From Calliopum simillimum (lineage: Eukaryota > Arthropoda > Insecta > Diptera > Lauxaniidae): a stretch of DNA of 64,000 nt. Shown here in pieces: positions 33,844 to 44,656 of this stretch. The DNA lies in contig OX638369.1 of NCBI GenBank assembly GCA_951812925.1, positions 66,788,228 through 66,852,227 on the forward strand. Reading direction: 5' to 3'. Under the pieces are notes generated by a model that did no database searches, was not told the DNA's origin, and saw nothing but the letters and a program-made list of their open reading frames with translations. How positions within the stretch are numbered: the first letter of the stretch is position 1; each line of letters starts with the position of its first letter. A program made the translations under genes and the position numbers.

Positions 33844-35448
33844 TTATTTTGGTTGTGTTCGGCTGTTCTGAAACACAACCCTCGGGGAGTTTCCCGTTGC
33901 TTTAGGTAAACAATTTTTGCACTGTGGCCTGTACACATTCGGAGTGCCACAAGAATAACAAAAGATTTTGCGTTCTTTTAAGCAATCTTTCCAATGGTGA
34001 CCAGGATCTTCACAGTTCCAACACCTTCGCAATAAAATTTCATCAACTGAATTTTCAACTTCAACTTCTTCATCGTCGGGTATTTCTTCTACTGCAAAAA
34101 TATTTCTTCTAGGAGGAATTCCTTGAAAATTACGATTGGGAGCTGTGCGTCTATACACCTCTTCATGAAATAAATTTTCGCGCATCTGACATAACTTTCG
34201 CAAATGGGCTATTGACTGTATGGGCACATACAAAAGCTCATGCCTTATGTCTGGACGCAGATTTCTAGTCAAAATTTCAATCAATTCATCTTCTTCGATT
34301 GGTTGTGAATATCTGTCAATAATGCTAAGTATAGATTCATAAAAAGTTTCAAAAAGTTCTGAGGGTTTTTGCCTTCGGTTACGCAGTTCTTCTCGAAAAT
34401 CATAGCTAGATCGAAAATCTTTGTATTCATATCGAAGAGCGTTACAAAAGCTTTGCCATTCTATGCGAGGGACTTGCTTGTGATACCTCCAGTACCATTC
34501 GCGAGCTTTGCCTGAAAGCAAAGTGGGCAAGTTTTTGCAAACCAAAACAAAATTATTATTTAGACTTTCCGCTGTAAGTGATCTTACACGGTAAATGAAC
34601 TCTTCAACATTTAGACCATTAGAGGACCCATCAAACTTCACATTCCAGTTCTGAATGATATGAGTTACCTTGTCTGGACTAAAGTTCGTATTAAAATTTG
34701 AAAAATTTTGAATATTTTCTTGAAAATTTGGATTATTTGTAGCTGCACCGTTGAGGTTTAAATTACTCAACATTTGTTGAACATTATTATTAGTCATTTG
34801 ATTAATCCTATTATAGTCAATGAAAGAATTTTGATTGCCAGAAATTGGCTGATTCACATTAATATTAGGCCTGTTTGTAGTTGCAGGTCTATTTGCAGTT
34901 ACAAGTCTGTTTCCATTTATATTTGCATTTATATTTGCATTGGGACCAGGGGTCGTATGATCAACATTAATTTCAGCATTAAGGTCAAGCAACGGCAATG
35001 TAAAATTAGTAGGATTTCTATTTCCTTCCATATTAAATTGCATAAGTTCTGGTAAAGAATTTTGAGAAGCTTCATCATAAAGTTTCTTCCGATAAAGACG
35101 AGTATTTGGACGAGTATTTTGATGCTTTGATATTGCACTGCGACCACGACCACGACCTCGACTACTAAAGTTATTATTTGTGTTATTTCGATTGTTTCGA
35201 TTTGAGCTTTCTTCAGCTGGAATAGCAATTGGTTGCAAATCAACCGGGTAACACGCCTTTCTACAAATTGGGCAATCATTGGAATCAGATAACCAATTCT
35301 CAATGCACCTTCGGTGAAAAACATGATTACATGATGTCAAGACACAATTTTTATTATTAGGCATATCTTGCAAGCAAATCGAACAAGTGCATGCAGACGT
35401 ACCAGCAGAAAGAGCAGGAAGATCTTCGTTGCTGTGTACCACCGCCAT
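33844..35448 (-). CDS. Gypsy Gag with N-terminal RING-H2 finger
   Basis: An intact 534-codon ORF starting at ATG 35448. Residues 22-62 form a complete RING-H2 motif: C22-x2-C25-x14-C40-x-H42-x2-H45-x2-C48-x10-C59-x2-C62. Ile24, Trp52 and Pro60 are at the positions that contact E2 enzymes in known RING-H2 ligases. An Asn-rich linker with an RGRGRGR patch (about residue 97) follows, then a long Asn-rich region, then a Retrotrans_gag-type capsid region (about 270-440, with WYWRYHKQVP, FETFYESI, LTRNLRPDIRHELL). A CCHC knuckle, C476-x2-C479-x4-H484-x4-C489, and a second Cys pair region close the protein. Usual Gypsy Gag proteins lack a RING. The ORF being whole while pol is broken is notable. E3 activity is inference. 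Confidence 0.9.
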   Translation of the reverse strand: MAVVHSNEDLPALSAGTSACTCSICLQDMPNNKNCVLTSCNHVFHRRCIENWLSDSNDCPICRKACYPVDLQPIAIPAEESSNRNNRNNTNNNFSSRGRGRGRSAISKHQNTRPNTRLYRKKLYDEASQNSLPELMQFNMEGNRNPTNFTLPLLDLNAEINVDHTTPGPNANINANINGNRLVTANRPATTNRPNINVNQPISGNQNSFIDYNRINQMTNNNVQQMLSNLNLNGAATNNPNFQENIQNFSNFNTNFSPDKVTHIIQNWNVKFDGSSNGLNVEEFIYRVRSLTAESLNNNFVLVCKNLPTLLSGKAREWYWRYHKQVPRIEWQSFCNALRYEYKDFRSSYDFREELRNRRQKPSELFETFYESILSIIDRYSQPIEEDELIEILTRNLRPDIRHELLYVPIQSIAHLRKLCQMRENLFHEEVYRRTAPNRNFQGIPPRRNIFAVEEIPDDEEVEVENSVDEILLRRCWNCEDPGHHWKDCLKERKIFCYSCGTPNVYRPQCKNCLPKATGNSPRVVFQNSRTQPK

Positions 35449-35996
35449 AGCAATAAAATTTTATGAAAAACAAATTAAACTTCAAAACTATATGAAAATT
35501 AATTCCTTGTATTGGTAATATTAGGGCAGCAAAAGTGAAGTTATATAAAAAAAATAAGTTATTCGGTTTAAATAGATGCGAGTATAACAAACTGGGCTAT
35601 GAGAATTTAAAAGCGATACATAAGTATACAATTGACCCATGATAGTTTCTGTTCTTTTTCAAAAACAAAATGTTTTCCTGTAAACATTCGATAACTGGAT
35701 AAGCATTCGCATAAAGTAGCAAATCACTTATAAATCCTGGTGTACTCCTGATTTGAAAGAAAATTGGGCTTAAAAAAAATTTTCATTTTTCTGTTGCAAG
35801 TATCTCTTAATATCCTGAAATTTGTAGCACTAGAATAATAGAAAGGAACACTTTAAAATCAATCGGTCGAAAGAAAAAGGTCAAACGCCTTTCACTCGAA
35901 ATATATAAAGGATAAAATATTTATTCTACAATTCTAGAACCATAAAAAAAATTAAATTGAAATCTAAATGCAGGGGCCCCACGATGGGCGCCATTT
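35449..35996 (-). other. Gypsy leader with putative primer binding site
   Basis: Between the 5' LTR and gag. Directly after the LTR (minus strand) come three A residues, then TGGCGCCCATCGTGGGGC at 35993-35976. The TGG start and position are those of a tRNA primer binding site. Which tRNA is primed I cannot say. The remaining ~500 nt are untranslated. Confidence 0.7.
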
Positions 35997-38668
35997 TGTA
36001 ATGTACACGATGCATAAGTGTGGGTGAATATATGTGTATTCTATATAGGCATAAATCATATAATGAAACACATACGCACTTCACACGAACACCGGGGAAT
36101 CCAATGCAATAGTTAGACAGGATACCTACAAAAACACATCACTGTCTTTAAGGGCTAAAAGCGTCTGTTAAGGTGTAGCAGACCGAGTCGGGACCCATTG
36201 AAAAGACTAACAAGCAGTCGGCTGGGGGAGGTTCTTTGGCTCTTGCTTTCACCGAAACCTTGGATACCACACATTTTATTATTGTAGAGTCCCTAGTGCC
36301 ACTTTAGCTAAAATAAACAAAATCATCTAAAAACTCAAAATCTAACTGCAGCTGAACCAAAACTGAAAGTTAAAACAAAACTTAACGGAGCATCTATTGT
36401 AAGCCGAAATATCTCACAGATGTTCGTGAGATTTGGGCGTCGAAACCCTCCCGACCAAATGATCCTTTATTGGCCCATAATAACAAAATAAAAGGATCCC
36501 AATAATTCTACTTCACTTCACATACCCCATTACCCCAAGGAGTTTAAATTTAGCAACGCATAATTAAATTTTTAATTACAATTCAGGAATTTATTTTTAG
36601 CAAATTCATATCCCCATTAAATTACGATTTAAGTTTCAAATTCAAAACTTCATAAATTTTTAACAATTTGAAATATCAGAAAAAATCAAAATTTGCTTAA
36701 AGAAAATTATTCATAGATATATACAGAAAATTATTTTTAAATTTATAAGAATGTTAATTTCAAAATGTGACCATAAATATATTACATTCAAATCAAAGTC
36801 GCATTTATCTTTTTACCAATCAAAAAAAAAACAAAATCATTCTTGGTTTTAATCATGATCACTTGTTCTGTCTACTATTTAATGCTTGGAATTTGCACAT
36901 ATGTATCTTAATTTCGAAGTTTATGTGGTCATTGACTGCAAAGTTTTTTTATATATGTACATGCAATTCTAAAAATCCAAGCATAAGAGTAAAGAGATCA
37001 AATGCCTAATCAAAACAAAAAGTAAAAAGTTTTTTCGAAACGTCAACCAGACGATAATCGAAAGCTTTTTGGCTGATCTGAAGATCAGACTCTCAACATA
37101 TTTTCATCCAAGCTTTGACTTACTCCCACTCTATATCGTAAATTTGGTATAAAGATAAATCACAAAAAAAAACGATCAAACACTTTACTCACTTTGGTTC
37201 CAGAACTAGGTGTAAGGCCTTGCACGTCGTTGCTGGGGACTGTTGTTGTTGTTGTGATAGTTGATGTTTGCTACAGTATTATTTACGGTCACGTTATAGA
37301 AATTTTAAATGTAATAACTAATATTAAAGCTTAGATTGATTGATTTTGTATTTTCTTAGCATATTTTTCTTTATACCACTCATTTAGTTTAAACAATTAT
37401 TAGGAATGAATGTTAATAAAATTACTATTAGTTTCTTCAATTAAAAATAATTCAAATTTTTCTGATATTGAGTTATCTCAAAACCACTTTTTGGGAATTT
37501 TTTGTTTCTTGTATAAGAAATGCGATATGCTAACAAAAAAAAAAAATACAAAATCAATATCACTACCTTTTCACTTATGCACTAAGATGATTTTAAGATT
37601 TACTGTACTTTTAACTTTATCATACTTTTAATGAAAATTTATGCTGATTTAGTTGGCAAAATTTTAGTTTTTACGATATTTAGTTAAATTACACTTTTAG
37701 AATTTAAGGTTTTTACTCGAATTGAGGCGAATTTATTTGAATTATTTCTTAGCAAGTTAAACCACTGAATAAGGCTGATTCATTAAAAAAAAAAAAATTA
37801 TACTCATTTGCGTCAATGCGCAACCCGGATTACGGCTACTTCGAAAAGTTTGATGATGTAGAAATTCAATTTTTGAGCTCTTTTCCCATACAATAAAGCT
37901 GTCGCATACGGTTGATTCAACCTTTTCGAAAAATTCTTTCTATTGAATAGATATGTGCAGGTCTACCAAATGGAAAAGACTCTGCATCGGTCTTTCAGAC
38001 TTTTAAGAAAAATTTATGCACGAATCTAGAAATTTATGAAAAAATTGAATTTCTCCAAAAATGATTTTAATGAGACAAAATTTATATTACCTTCTTTAGA
38101 AGATTCGTGCGAGTAACAAATTTTATGACAAATTCGCCAAGGATATTCTCGTCAAGGTCTTCTTTCGAAAACTCTTCTCCAATTTTAAGAAAAGCAAATT
38201 AAATGACTTTTTCTTTTTATTTATAAAATAAATTAAACTGGCACAATTTTTATAAAATTGAATTTTTCCATATAACTTTGGCACTATACTTTGTTTAGTG
38301 TGAATTTTTATAAAGCACTTTGTTTTACGTCGTCACTGCTTGAATTTTTAAACGAGAAAGACTGATTAACTTACCAGTTTCACAATCCAAAAATTATTTA
38401 AGTTGGTACTTCTTAAAGTTTCATGAATTCTTGTAAACCTATATAATAAAAAAACATTAACTGTTGATCAGTTTTTATAAACGCAAATTGGCTATTGCAA
38501 AAAAATTATATGAAGATTTGCATATGTACTAATACATACGCATACGAAATCTTCATTGGCATATGCATGTAACATGATCATAAGGTGACCATGCAAATAT
38601 TTTGCAAAAAGGGAAATTTTATACCAAATTGGTTGATAAGGAAAATTTAAGCAAAGATGTTTGTTACA
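35997..38668 (-). repeat. 5' LTR (right copy, 2672 bp)
   Basis: Same ends as the left LTR and collinear along its whole length. Visible differences include 'ctatatagg' for 'ctttatagg', 'cggggaatcc' for 'cggagaatcc', 'ggaaaagactc' for 'ggaaatgactc', and shorter A-runs. As the upstream copy it should hold the promoter, but I could not single out a TATA box with confidence. Confidence 0.93.
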
Positions 38669-40091
38669 ATATTCTGATTTATGTGAAGAAATCCTAGTCC
38701 TTAGCTTGTTTTTTGTTGTCATCACATATGCTTTACCACATACGTGGGACCCGTCCCCTTTACACAAAATTTTATTAATAACGTTTGATTTGTCAAGCTT
38801 ATCCGTTCTACTTTTAGTTTTGCTTTATAGTTGTTTTAATGTATTGTTTGTCTTTAGCGCTATTTGGTAGTTATTTTTGTCTACAATGTTTGAATTTGCA
38901 AATCTCTCCGAGAAACCAGATACATATAACATCGATTTGTAAATTTTCGTCGGCTTATCATTCTCATTGCTCGTTAAGATTTTGTGTTTTTTTATCAGTT
39001 CATCTACAGTCTTATTGGAAAGTCATTTCTTCTTAATATACTTATTTTTGATTATTTGAGTGTTGTCCTTGTGAAAAATCTTGCCAGACATGCTTAAAAC
39101 TCTTTTTATAAAATTGCTCGCAGTATTGATTTTAATCCTTTTTGGGTGCTTCGAATAAAAATTAATTAGGCGTCCCGACACTGTAGGCTTTTGGTCCCAG
39201 TCAAGTTTTAAAAAATTTCCTCTTCTTACAATCATTGTATCCAGATACGGTAATCTTTTGTTTTCTTCTTTCTCCATTGTTAACGTTATGCCTCTATGGA
39301 ATGAGTTAAGTTTGTCCAGCGTCGATTTTATTGCACTCGTTTTTACAATCGCGAATAGGCCGTCCACATATTTCGTCAAAAGCTTTGGGTAATGGTCCAT
39401 TTCATCGGTGCATTTGTCTAGAAGTTCTTCCATAATAATATCTGCGATAACTGGTGAAGTGGTAGTCCCATGGGCATTCCTTTTTTCTGCTCATATATTT
39501 CGTTGTCGTATATAAAGTATCGATTTTCCTTCGTACAAAAAGTCACAGTTTATAAAGAGTTTTTGCGTCATTTCTGTGTGTTGTTTAATTTTGTCCCATT
39601 TTGCTTCAATAACCTGTAAAGAAAAATCCACTGGAATACTTGGGAACAGAGACATAACATCAAAGGAAATTAATGTTTCATCGTCGTATATGTAAGTGTC
39701 GTTTATTTTTTTGTTTAAATTGTATTGCATCTCTTATGTTGTATTTCGAGTCCGTAGTCAAGTTTCTCAATATTTGTGTCACATATTTACATAGTCCATG
39801 CGAGGGGGAGTTTATGGAGGAACAAATCGGCCTCAGTGGTATGTTTTCTTCATGTATTATTGGAAGTCCGTATATTTTTGGTGCTACAGCTGCGTATTGT
39901 ATAATGTTGTTTCTTTCTTTTTTGGTAAAAACATTGTTTTTTAATAATATTTCCGCAAATTTGTTACTATTCAGTTGTTTTGTTACTGTTGGGTCTCTTT
40001 TCAATCGGCTGTAAGTAGTATTGTTTCTCAAAATTAAGCGCATTCTCTTTTCGTATTCTGTTTTATTCATAGCAACCAGTGTTGCCAACAA
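38669..40091 (-). pseudogene. Penelope-like reverse transcriptase, decayed
   Basis: From the right: the N-terminal region with DPTVTKQLN, YGLPIIHEENIPLRPI and LCKYVTQIL (to about 39700), a frameshift, then SFDVMSLFPSIPV, a second frameshift near 39480 around MPMG/TSPVIADI, then LLTKYVDGLFAIV, LPYLDTMIVR and RLINFYSKHPKRIKIN. The catalytic motif is YVDG instead of YVDD (GGC for GAC). It continues toward the endonuclease (YVMTTKNKLRTRISSH) before the LTR insertion. Upstream of 40091 no further Penelope sequence is recognised, so it is probably 5'-truncated. Confidence 0.85.
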
Positions 40092-40784
40092 AAAACTTTC
40101 AAAATCCTCAAAAATCGAGAAAAAATCCTCAAATTTAAGTGAAATTCCTCATAACTGAAAAAAAATGGCGAAATATCATACGTTCAATTTTAAAGATTTT
40201 CGAAAGACGGAATTTAACTTAAAGTTGATGAGAAAAGTGATAAAATCTGTCATATCATATTCTGCTTATGATTTATTGTTCAGTTACACATACATGAAAT
40301 AATATTTACATTTCATGAATGTTATTAAGAAAAATACAGTATAAGAACTGTCTTTAAATCAGGAAATTTTGGTGATTTCATAATGTGTTTTTCTTCAAAA
40401 ATCTTATTTCAATTGCGTTCTGGAAGCAATTTGTGATCTAACAATGCGTGCTCACTCCATTTAGGTATTGCAGGTTGATGTTAAGAAATTCAAACCGCTT
40501 CTGAAACAAACATAAGGTTTTTAAAATTCAATGTATTTTAAAATCAATCTTAGTCGATAGATAATTCATTGTGTGTAACAGATACTCCGTAGTTTTTGAT
40601 TGACCTTCAAAAGGGCATGTTTGATTTCAGAATTGTTCTAATAAACATAAGTTTTAATGTAAACAACAAAACGGATAAAAGAATTTATTGGATTCCTACT
40701 GAAAAATATGGCCGAAAATCCTTAAATCTTTTTTGTAGTTAAAAAACGAAAGCCACTAATAAATGGTTAATATCAAAAATTATG
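40092..40784. other. noncoding between two retroelements
   Basis: AT-rich with phrases like 'aaaatcctcaaaaatcgag' and 'aaatcctcaaatttaag'. No ORF recognised. The border of neither neighbouring element is resolved. Confidence 0.4.
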
Positions 40785-40819
40785 CGTTCCACAGTTTTGT
40801 TGCCGATAAGAATACTCGC

Positions 40820-42375
40820 TTTCTTTTCCTACTATTTGCGCAATTTCTCCTGTCGCTGTTCTCAATATAATCCCATTTAATGGTGTAACTCGTTGTCTAT
40901 CAAATAAATTACTCCTCACAATTGAATGCGATGCGCCCGTATCCAAAGTTATCTAACATGTTCTTTCCTTGATTTTTCCACCGATGCATCGCGATGGTAA
41001 GGCTGTTGGAATTCCGGCAGAGCTTCGAAACTAAGACTATGGGGCAATCATAAGTGGGAGTCAGCTCACGCCCTGCTGTACTGACTCTCTTTAGTTTAAC
41101 GACTGCTATTCGTTACCATTTTCGCCATCATTCACCCTATTTTAAATTTTTCTTCTTGGTTAACGTGATGCAGCTCGTTTGCGACGTGATCGGCAGTCAC
41201 GTGCCATGTGTCCCTGCTTACCGCAATTATAGCATTTGCCACTGAAACTACTGCTTCCGAACGATATATTATTCTTTTCAGCCTCCACCTACATCCGAAG
41301 AGTTTTTAATGTTGGGCGGCATGTCAATGCAATCGTCTCCTGAGTGAGGGCAACCGTTACTGTTTCATTAAATGTTGTCTTCGGGCTCCTCATTGTCTCG
41401 CGTTTTGTCTCTGAATCACGTATGCCGTCAATAAACGCCTCTATTTTGAATTTTTCAGCTACGACACTTAACTTGACAGAACAGGAAAGGTGTGCCAATC
41501 GTTCAATATCCGCAACATACTCCTGCAAGGACTCACCAGGTTTCTGGATACGACTTTTCAACTCCAGTCTGTGAATCTGCTTCATGTGGTCACTGCCATT
41601 GTATTTTTCTGCTCCACCACTGGAATCGTTTGTAATACTTTTGCAGCTGCGCCTTTTAAAGAGACGTTAAGCGCTGCTACTGCGCTATTGTTACCCCACA
41701 GGTTATGAGCGGATGTTGTTTCGTATGTGGGTACCTTAAGCCTCACTGTGCTGATTTCTCTTATCATTTGAGTTTTTGGTTAGCTTATTTCCAACTATTG
41801 GATCCTTTTATTAACGTTTTCAAGATTATTGTGAACTTTTTCCATGAAGGATTCAACCTCATCTCGTAACTCAGTCACTTTTGCATCGAGGCTATTTGCT
41901 ATTTATTCAACATCTGTACGAATAGCCTCCATATTATATTTTGATTCATTGTGTGCATCTGCATCGCGTTCTTACTTAAGCTCTGATCAATTTCTTCCCG
42001 AACCGCTTGGATATTTTTATTCATCTGTAGCGCATTTCGACTTAAGCTCTAATCAATTTCTTCCCGAACCACCTGTATATTTTTGTTCATCTGCAGCGCG
42101 TTCTGATTCATTGTCTGCGTTATCACCATTAACATTTGTTCGAACTTTGACATTTCCACAACTTCACCAGTTGCCGCCGGTCCAGAAGCTTCCTCCACTT
42201 TCGATTCCTCTTCTGCTGAATTAGGTGCAAAGTCATACTCATCAACATTCACATCTTCTTCAAGAGCTTTCCGCAATCGCTTCTGCAATTCCAACTTTCT
42301 GCCAGCCGTTTTTAAATCCCGCTTTTCCAACTCTTTTTTAAGGTGTTCAATTATTAGATCTTCAAAATAAACCAT
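40820..42375 (-). pseudogene. SAP-domain Gag and protease start of a Gypsy-type element
   Basis: The first frame (42375-42049) begins MVYFEDLIIEHLKKELEKRD and matches a SAP domain (about residues 6-40: leucine pattern, L-x-T-x-G-x-K-x-E-L-x-x-R-L), a DNA/chromatin-binding fold. After breaks follow a capsid-like region (VRLKVPTYETTSAHNLWGNN, AALNVSLKGAAAKVL at 41767-41582; LKSRIQKPGESLQEYVADIE to TQETI at 41585-41289). A CCHC knuckle CYNCGKQGHMARDC sits near 41240-41199. The protease motif LDTGASHSIV is near 40950. SAP domains are DNA-binding in host proteins; a role in nuclear targeting or integration is inference. Confidence 0.75.
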
Positions 42376-42486
42376 TTTATTATTTCTTTTTTAATTGATT
42401 GCAAATTCTTTTTAGATAATCCCTCATAATCTCTAGTGACGATAATTTCAATCTCTTACAGTTTTCTGAGTTCGATCACTGGATTG

Positions 42487-42937
42487 TGTAGCAATCAAAA
42501 ACACACACTCTATTTAGTTATAAAATGGTTTATTTAAATTACAAATGTTTATTTTTACACGATACAATTATTTATTTTACTGTTTATTTACATTCAAACT
42601 CTAATATTACAATTAGCACTTAATTTACTTTTACTGGCACTGTGTGCATAACCTTTTCACTTTATTGCTTAAAATCAACTAGCTTGCAGCACTCATGACC
42701 AGCTCTTTTTATACGTGTATGAACGTTCTATAATTGCAATAACGAAACATCTGGCAACATCTCTTTGATTCTCTCGGCTAATAATTTCTTGATAGCACGC
42801 GTCATTGTTTTTATTGACATCTCGAACCGTCAGATACTTTCGTGAAGTTTCTTTCCATTTATTTGTGCTTATGGATTTTTCATCACAATAAGATTAAGAT
42901 CAACATAACTTTGGCTTTGGTTCCTCCGGCCACAACA
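42487..42937 (-). repeat. putative LTR of the SAP-Gag element
   Basis: On the minus strand it begins TGTTGTGGCCGGAGGAACC and ends GATTGCTACA. Inside, a TATA box (TATAAAAAGAGC near 42713) is followed by AATAAAG at 42666, an order that fits an LTR promoter and polyA signal. No second LTR was found in the window, so the borders rest on the TG/CA ends and position only. Confidence 0.5.
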
Positions 42938-43070
42938 CGGTTTCTATGTAATATTCTGATGTCTGGTACGCAGTGCAGACTTTTTATTTTTAACACTGTT
43001 TCATCCGATAGTTCATAAGTTTCGCAGCAGCAACCATTCTGGTTTAATCCGTATTAAATATGGAGTAAAG

Positions 43071-43148
43071 AATTTACAGAAATTAATGAAAGTTTGTTTC
43101 TTATTTTTGAATTTACAGAAATTAATGAAAGTTTGTTTCTTATTTTTG
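43071..43148. repeat. 38-bp tandem duplication
   Basis: 'tttacagaaattaatgaaag' followed by 'tttgtttcttatttttga' occurs twice back to back (about 43071-43109 and 43111-43149), essentially identical, so it is recent or slippage-derived. Confidence 0.8.
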
Positions 43149-43560
43149 ATTTAAACGCAGCCATCGAACTAAATAGTGTTTCCAGTTCAGCATTTGAATA
43201 TGCCAATGACAACACACGCAGGCCTAACTGCTATATCTTCAAAAGGGTTTAAGCCTAAAGAATCTTTGAAACCTTTTACATTGATCCAAAAGGACGTAGC
43301 ACTTTTTCCAATTCCCATTTTTGCAAGTGAATGTTCTGCCAAGCAGATTCAATATTTGAAAGAGTGTCAGTTTCACAAATAAATAGTTTCAAAAGAGGTA
43401 GCACGCTTTCTTTTACATGGGCAAAACAAATTTTCAACACACGAAACTTTCATTTGCTTTAGCACTTCAAAATTGTTGGGAAGCCTTGCACGAATTTCAC
43501 ATGTAAATTGTTTCCACACAGTGTTTTGATACATTTTGTTAAAAAAATTAAAGGTATGTT
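43145..43560 (-). pseudogene. hAT-family transposase C-terminal remnant
   Basis: Minus-strand fragments in different frames: FTCEIRARLPNNFEVLKQM, then NIESAWQNIHLQKWELE, FWINVKGFKDSLGLNPFEDI, and finally AYSNAELETLFSSMAAFK. The last is the hAT dimerisation motif (SNA-x-x-E-x-x-F/L-S). Stops and frameshifts separate the pieces. It resembles the hAT-derived proteins common in insect genomes that lack an obvious mobile copy. No TIRs were identified. Confidence 0.6.
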
Positions 43561-43936
43561 CAAATCAGCATTTTATGAACTTAATTCAACGAACAAAACA
43601 AAGTCTTCAAGAAGAAAAAAAAATACTAGAAAAAGCATTAAAAATGAAAACGCACTAGGCCAAAAATTTTACGGGTAATAATTTAAAAAAAGCACTAGAT
43701 CTAGTGCGAAAGCGCTTAGTTGGCATTAATGTTTTGGATAGCTTGCACTATTTCATCGATTGTAGGCGGTTGTTTTTGTATTCGACTACTACTGCGAGTC
43801 ACTGCGGCAGTTGTAGTTGGTGATTCTGGTTGCGGGGATGTGGGATTCAGTCACAAAAATACTCTTTCTATCTTCTTAGTTGGTCGTCCGAGGATCTTAA
43901 GAGATTTCCGTTTTTGTCTTTGATAGGGCGATTCTG

Positions 43937-44580
43937 TTGGTGTTTTTGCCAGATGGTCTGCGGGTAATATCGTATGACAAGGTTTTTAGTCCGGCCTACT
44001 TATGTGCAAGTTCGTCCGTTTGCTTTTTAAGGGAAAACAGAGATATCTCAGAACATAAAGTAATTGTTGTTAGCCCTAATACCAATTCCCTAAAATATTA
44101 CTACCAAAATTTATCTGGAATTCGAACGAAGTTAGTTGCTGTGCGAAATTTTATCTCGGATGCTGATTATGATGTTTATATATTTACCGAAACTTGGCTC
44201 AATGATGATTTTTATGATGAAGAAATTGCTGATCCGTCTATATTTCAGGTCTACCGTAAAGATAGGAGTGTTCTCAAAACTGGTTGCTCGAGACGATGTG
44301 GTGTTCTGTTGGCTATCAGGATTGATTTATGCTCATCTCTATGTGTTATTGATACCTTAGATGGCCTATTGGATCAACTTTGTGTTAAAATACATCATCC
44401 ATTGGGCAATATAATTGTCTGCATCCCTTATGTTCCACCGAATAGTAAAGCTGATCTGTATTCTAAACATGTTGATAATGTTTTATCATTGTCTTCCTCC
44501 GCCAACTGTGATGATAATCTTTGTGTTGTTGGTGATTTCAACCTAAGTAATATATCTTGGGCTCCTGATCCTGGCGATGC
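43937..44580 (+). pseudogene. LINE G endonuclease, N-terminal part
   Basis: SLKYYYQNLSGIRTKL, then VYIFTETWL, VYRKDRS, CIPYVPP and VVGDFNLSNISWAPD are the ordered motifs of an APE-type LINE endonuclease. The frame is broken by the element at 44581 right after the GDFN-x-x-x-x-x-W segment. The upstream Met at 43937 lies in sequence unlike known ORF2 starts, so the true start is uncertain. Confidence 0.8.
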
Positions 44581-44656
44581 ACACAGGTGCCAATCGAAGT
44601 AAAAGCTGGCCAAAAATGTAATTCTGCACGTAAACTTTTGAAAATCAGTTTTTAGG

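Larger units (their letters stand above)
27760..38668 (-). mobile_element. 10.9-kb Gypsy-type LTR retrotransposon with ~2.67-kb LTRs
   Basis: Two near-identical LTRs (27760-30437, 35997-38668) with TG...CA ends enclose leader, gag and pol on the minus strand; no env-like ORF is present. A 4-bp target duplication ATAT flanks it. By eye the LTRs differ by about fifteen substitutions plus a few homopolymer indels, so the insertion is recent. Pol order is protease, RT, RNase H, integrase, as in Gypsy/Metaviridae. Long LTRs and a TGGCGCCC primer site recall the Osvaldo/Ulysses lineage of Drosophila, but that placement is a guess. Confidence 0.93.
27513..40091 (-). mobile_element. Penelope-like element, split by a Gypsy element
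   Basis: The RT half lies at 38669-40091 and the end of the GIY-YIG-type endonuclease at 27513-27759, both on the minus strand. The 10.9 kb between them is an LTR element flanked by the 4-bp direct repeat ATAT (27756-27759 and 38669-38672). Reading the minus strand from the right part, the frame carrying RTRISSHKSEY continues directly in the left part at YKSRTKPMEQ, so the two were one element before the insertion. Confidence 0.85.
40785..42937 (-). mobile_element. decayed Gypsy-type element, 5' portion, with SAP-domain Gag
   Basis: Minus strand: 5' LTR (42937-42487), short leader, gag with SAP domain, CCHC knuckle, and the beginning of a protease (LDTGASHSIV near 40950). Nothing of RT, RNase H or integrase follows, so the 3' two thirds are missing. 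Several stops and frameshifts break the gag frame. Confidence 0.7.

Noticed and set aside
33836..33850. Frameshift site between Gypsy gag and pol
   Set aside because: Pol is in the -1 frame, but CCA AAA TAA is not a standard heptamer; slippage at AAAA is possible but too weak to annotate.
34774..35055. Plus-strand ORF with Ile/Cys repeats
   Set aside because: It is the shadow of the Asn-rich linker of the Gypsy Gag on the minus strand.
41844..42224. 126-codon plus-strand ORF
   Set aside because: It is the opposite-strand shadow of the SAP-domain Gag region.
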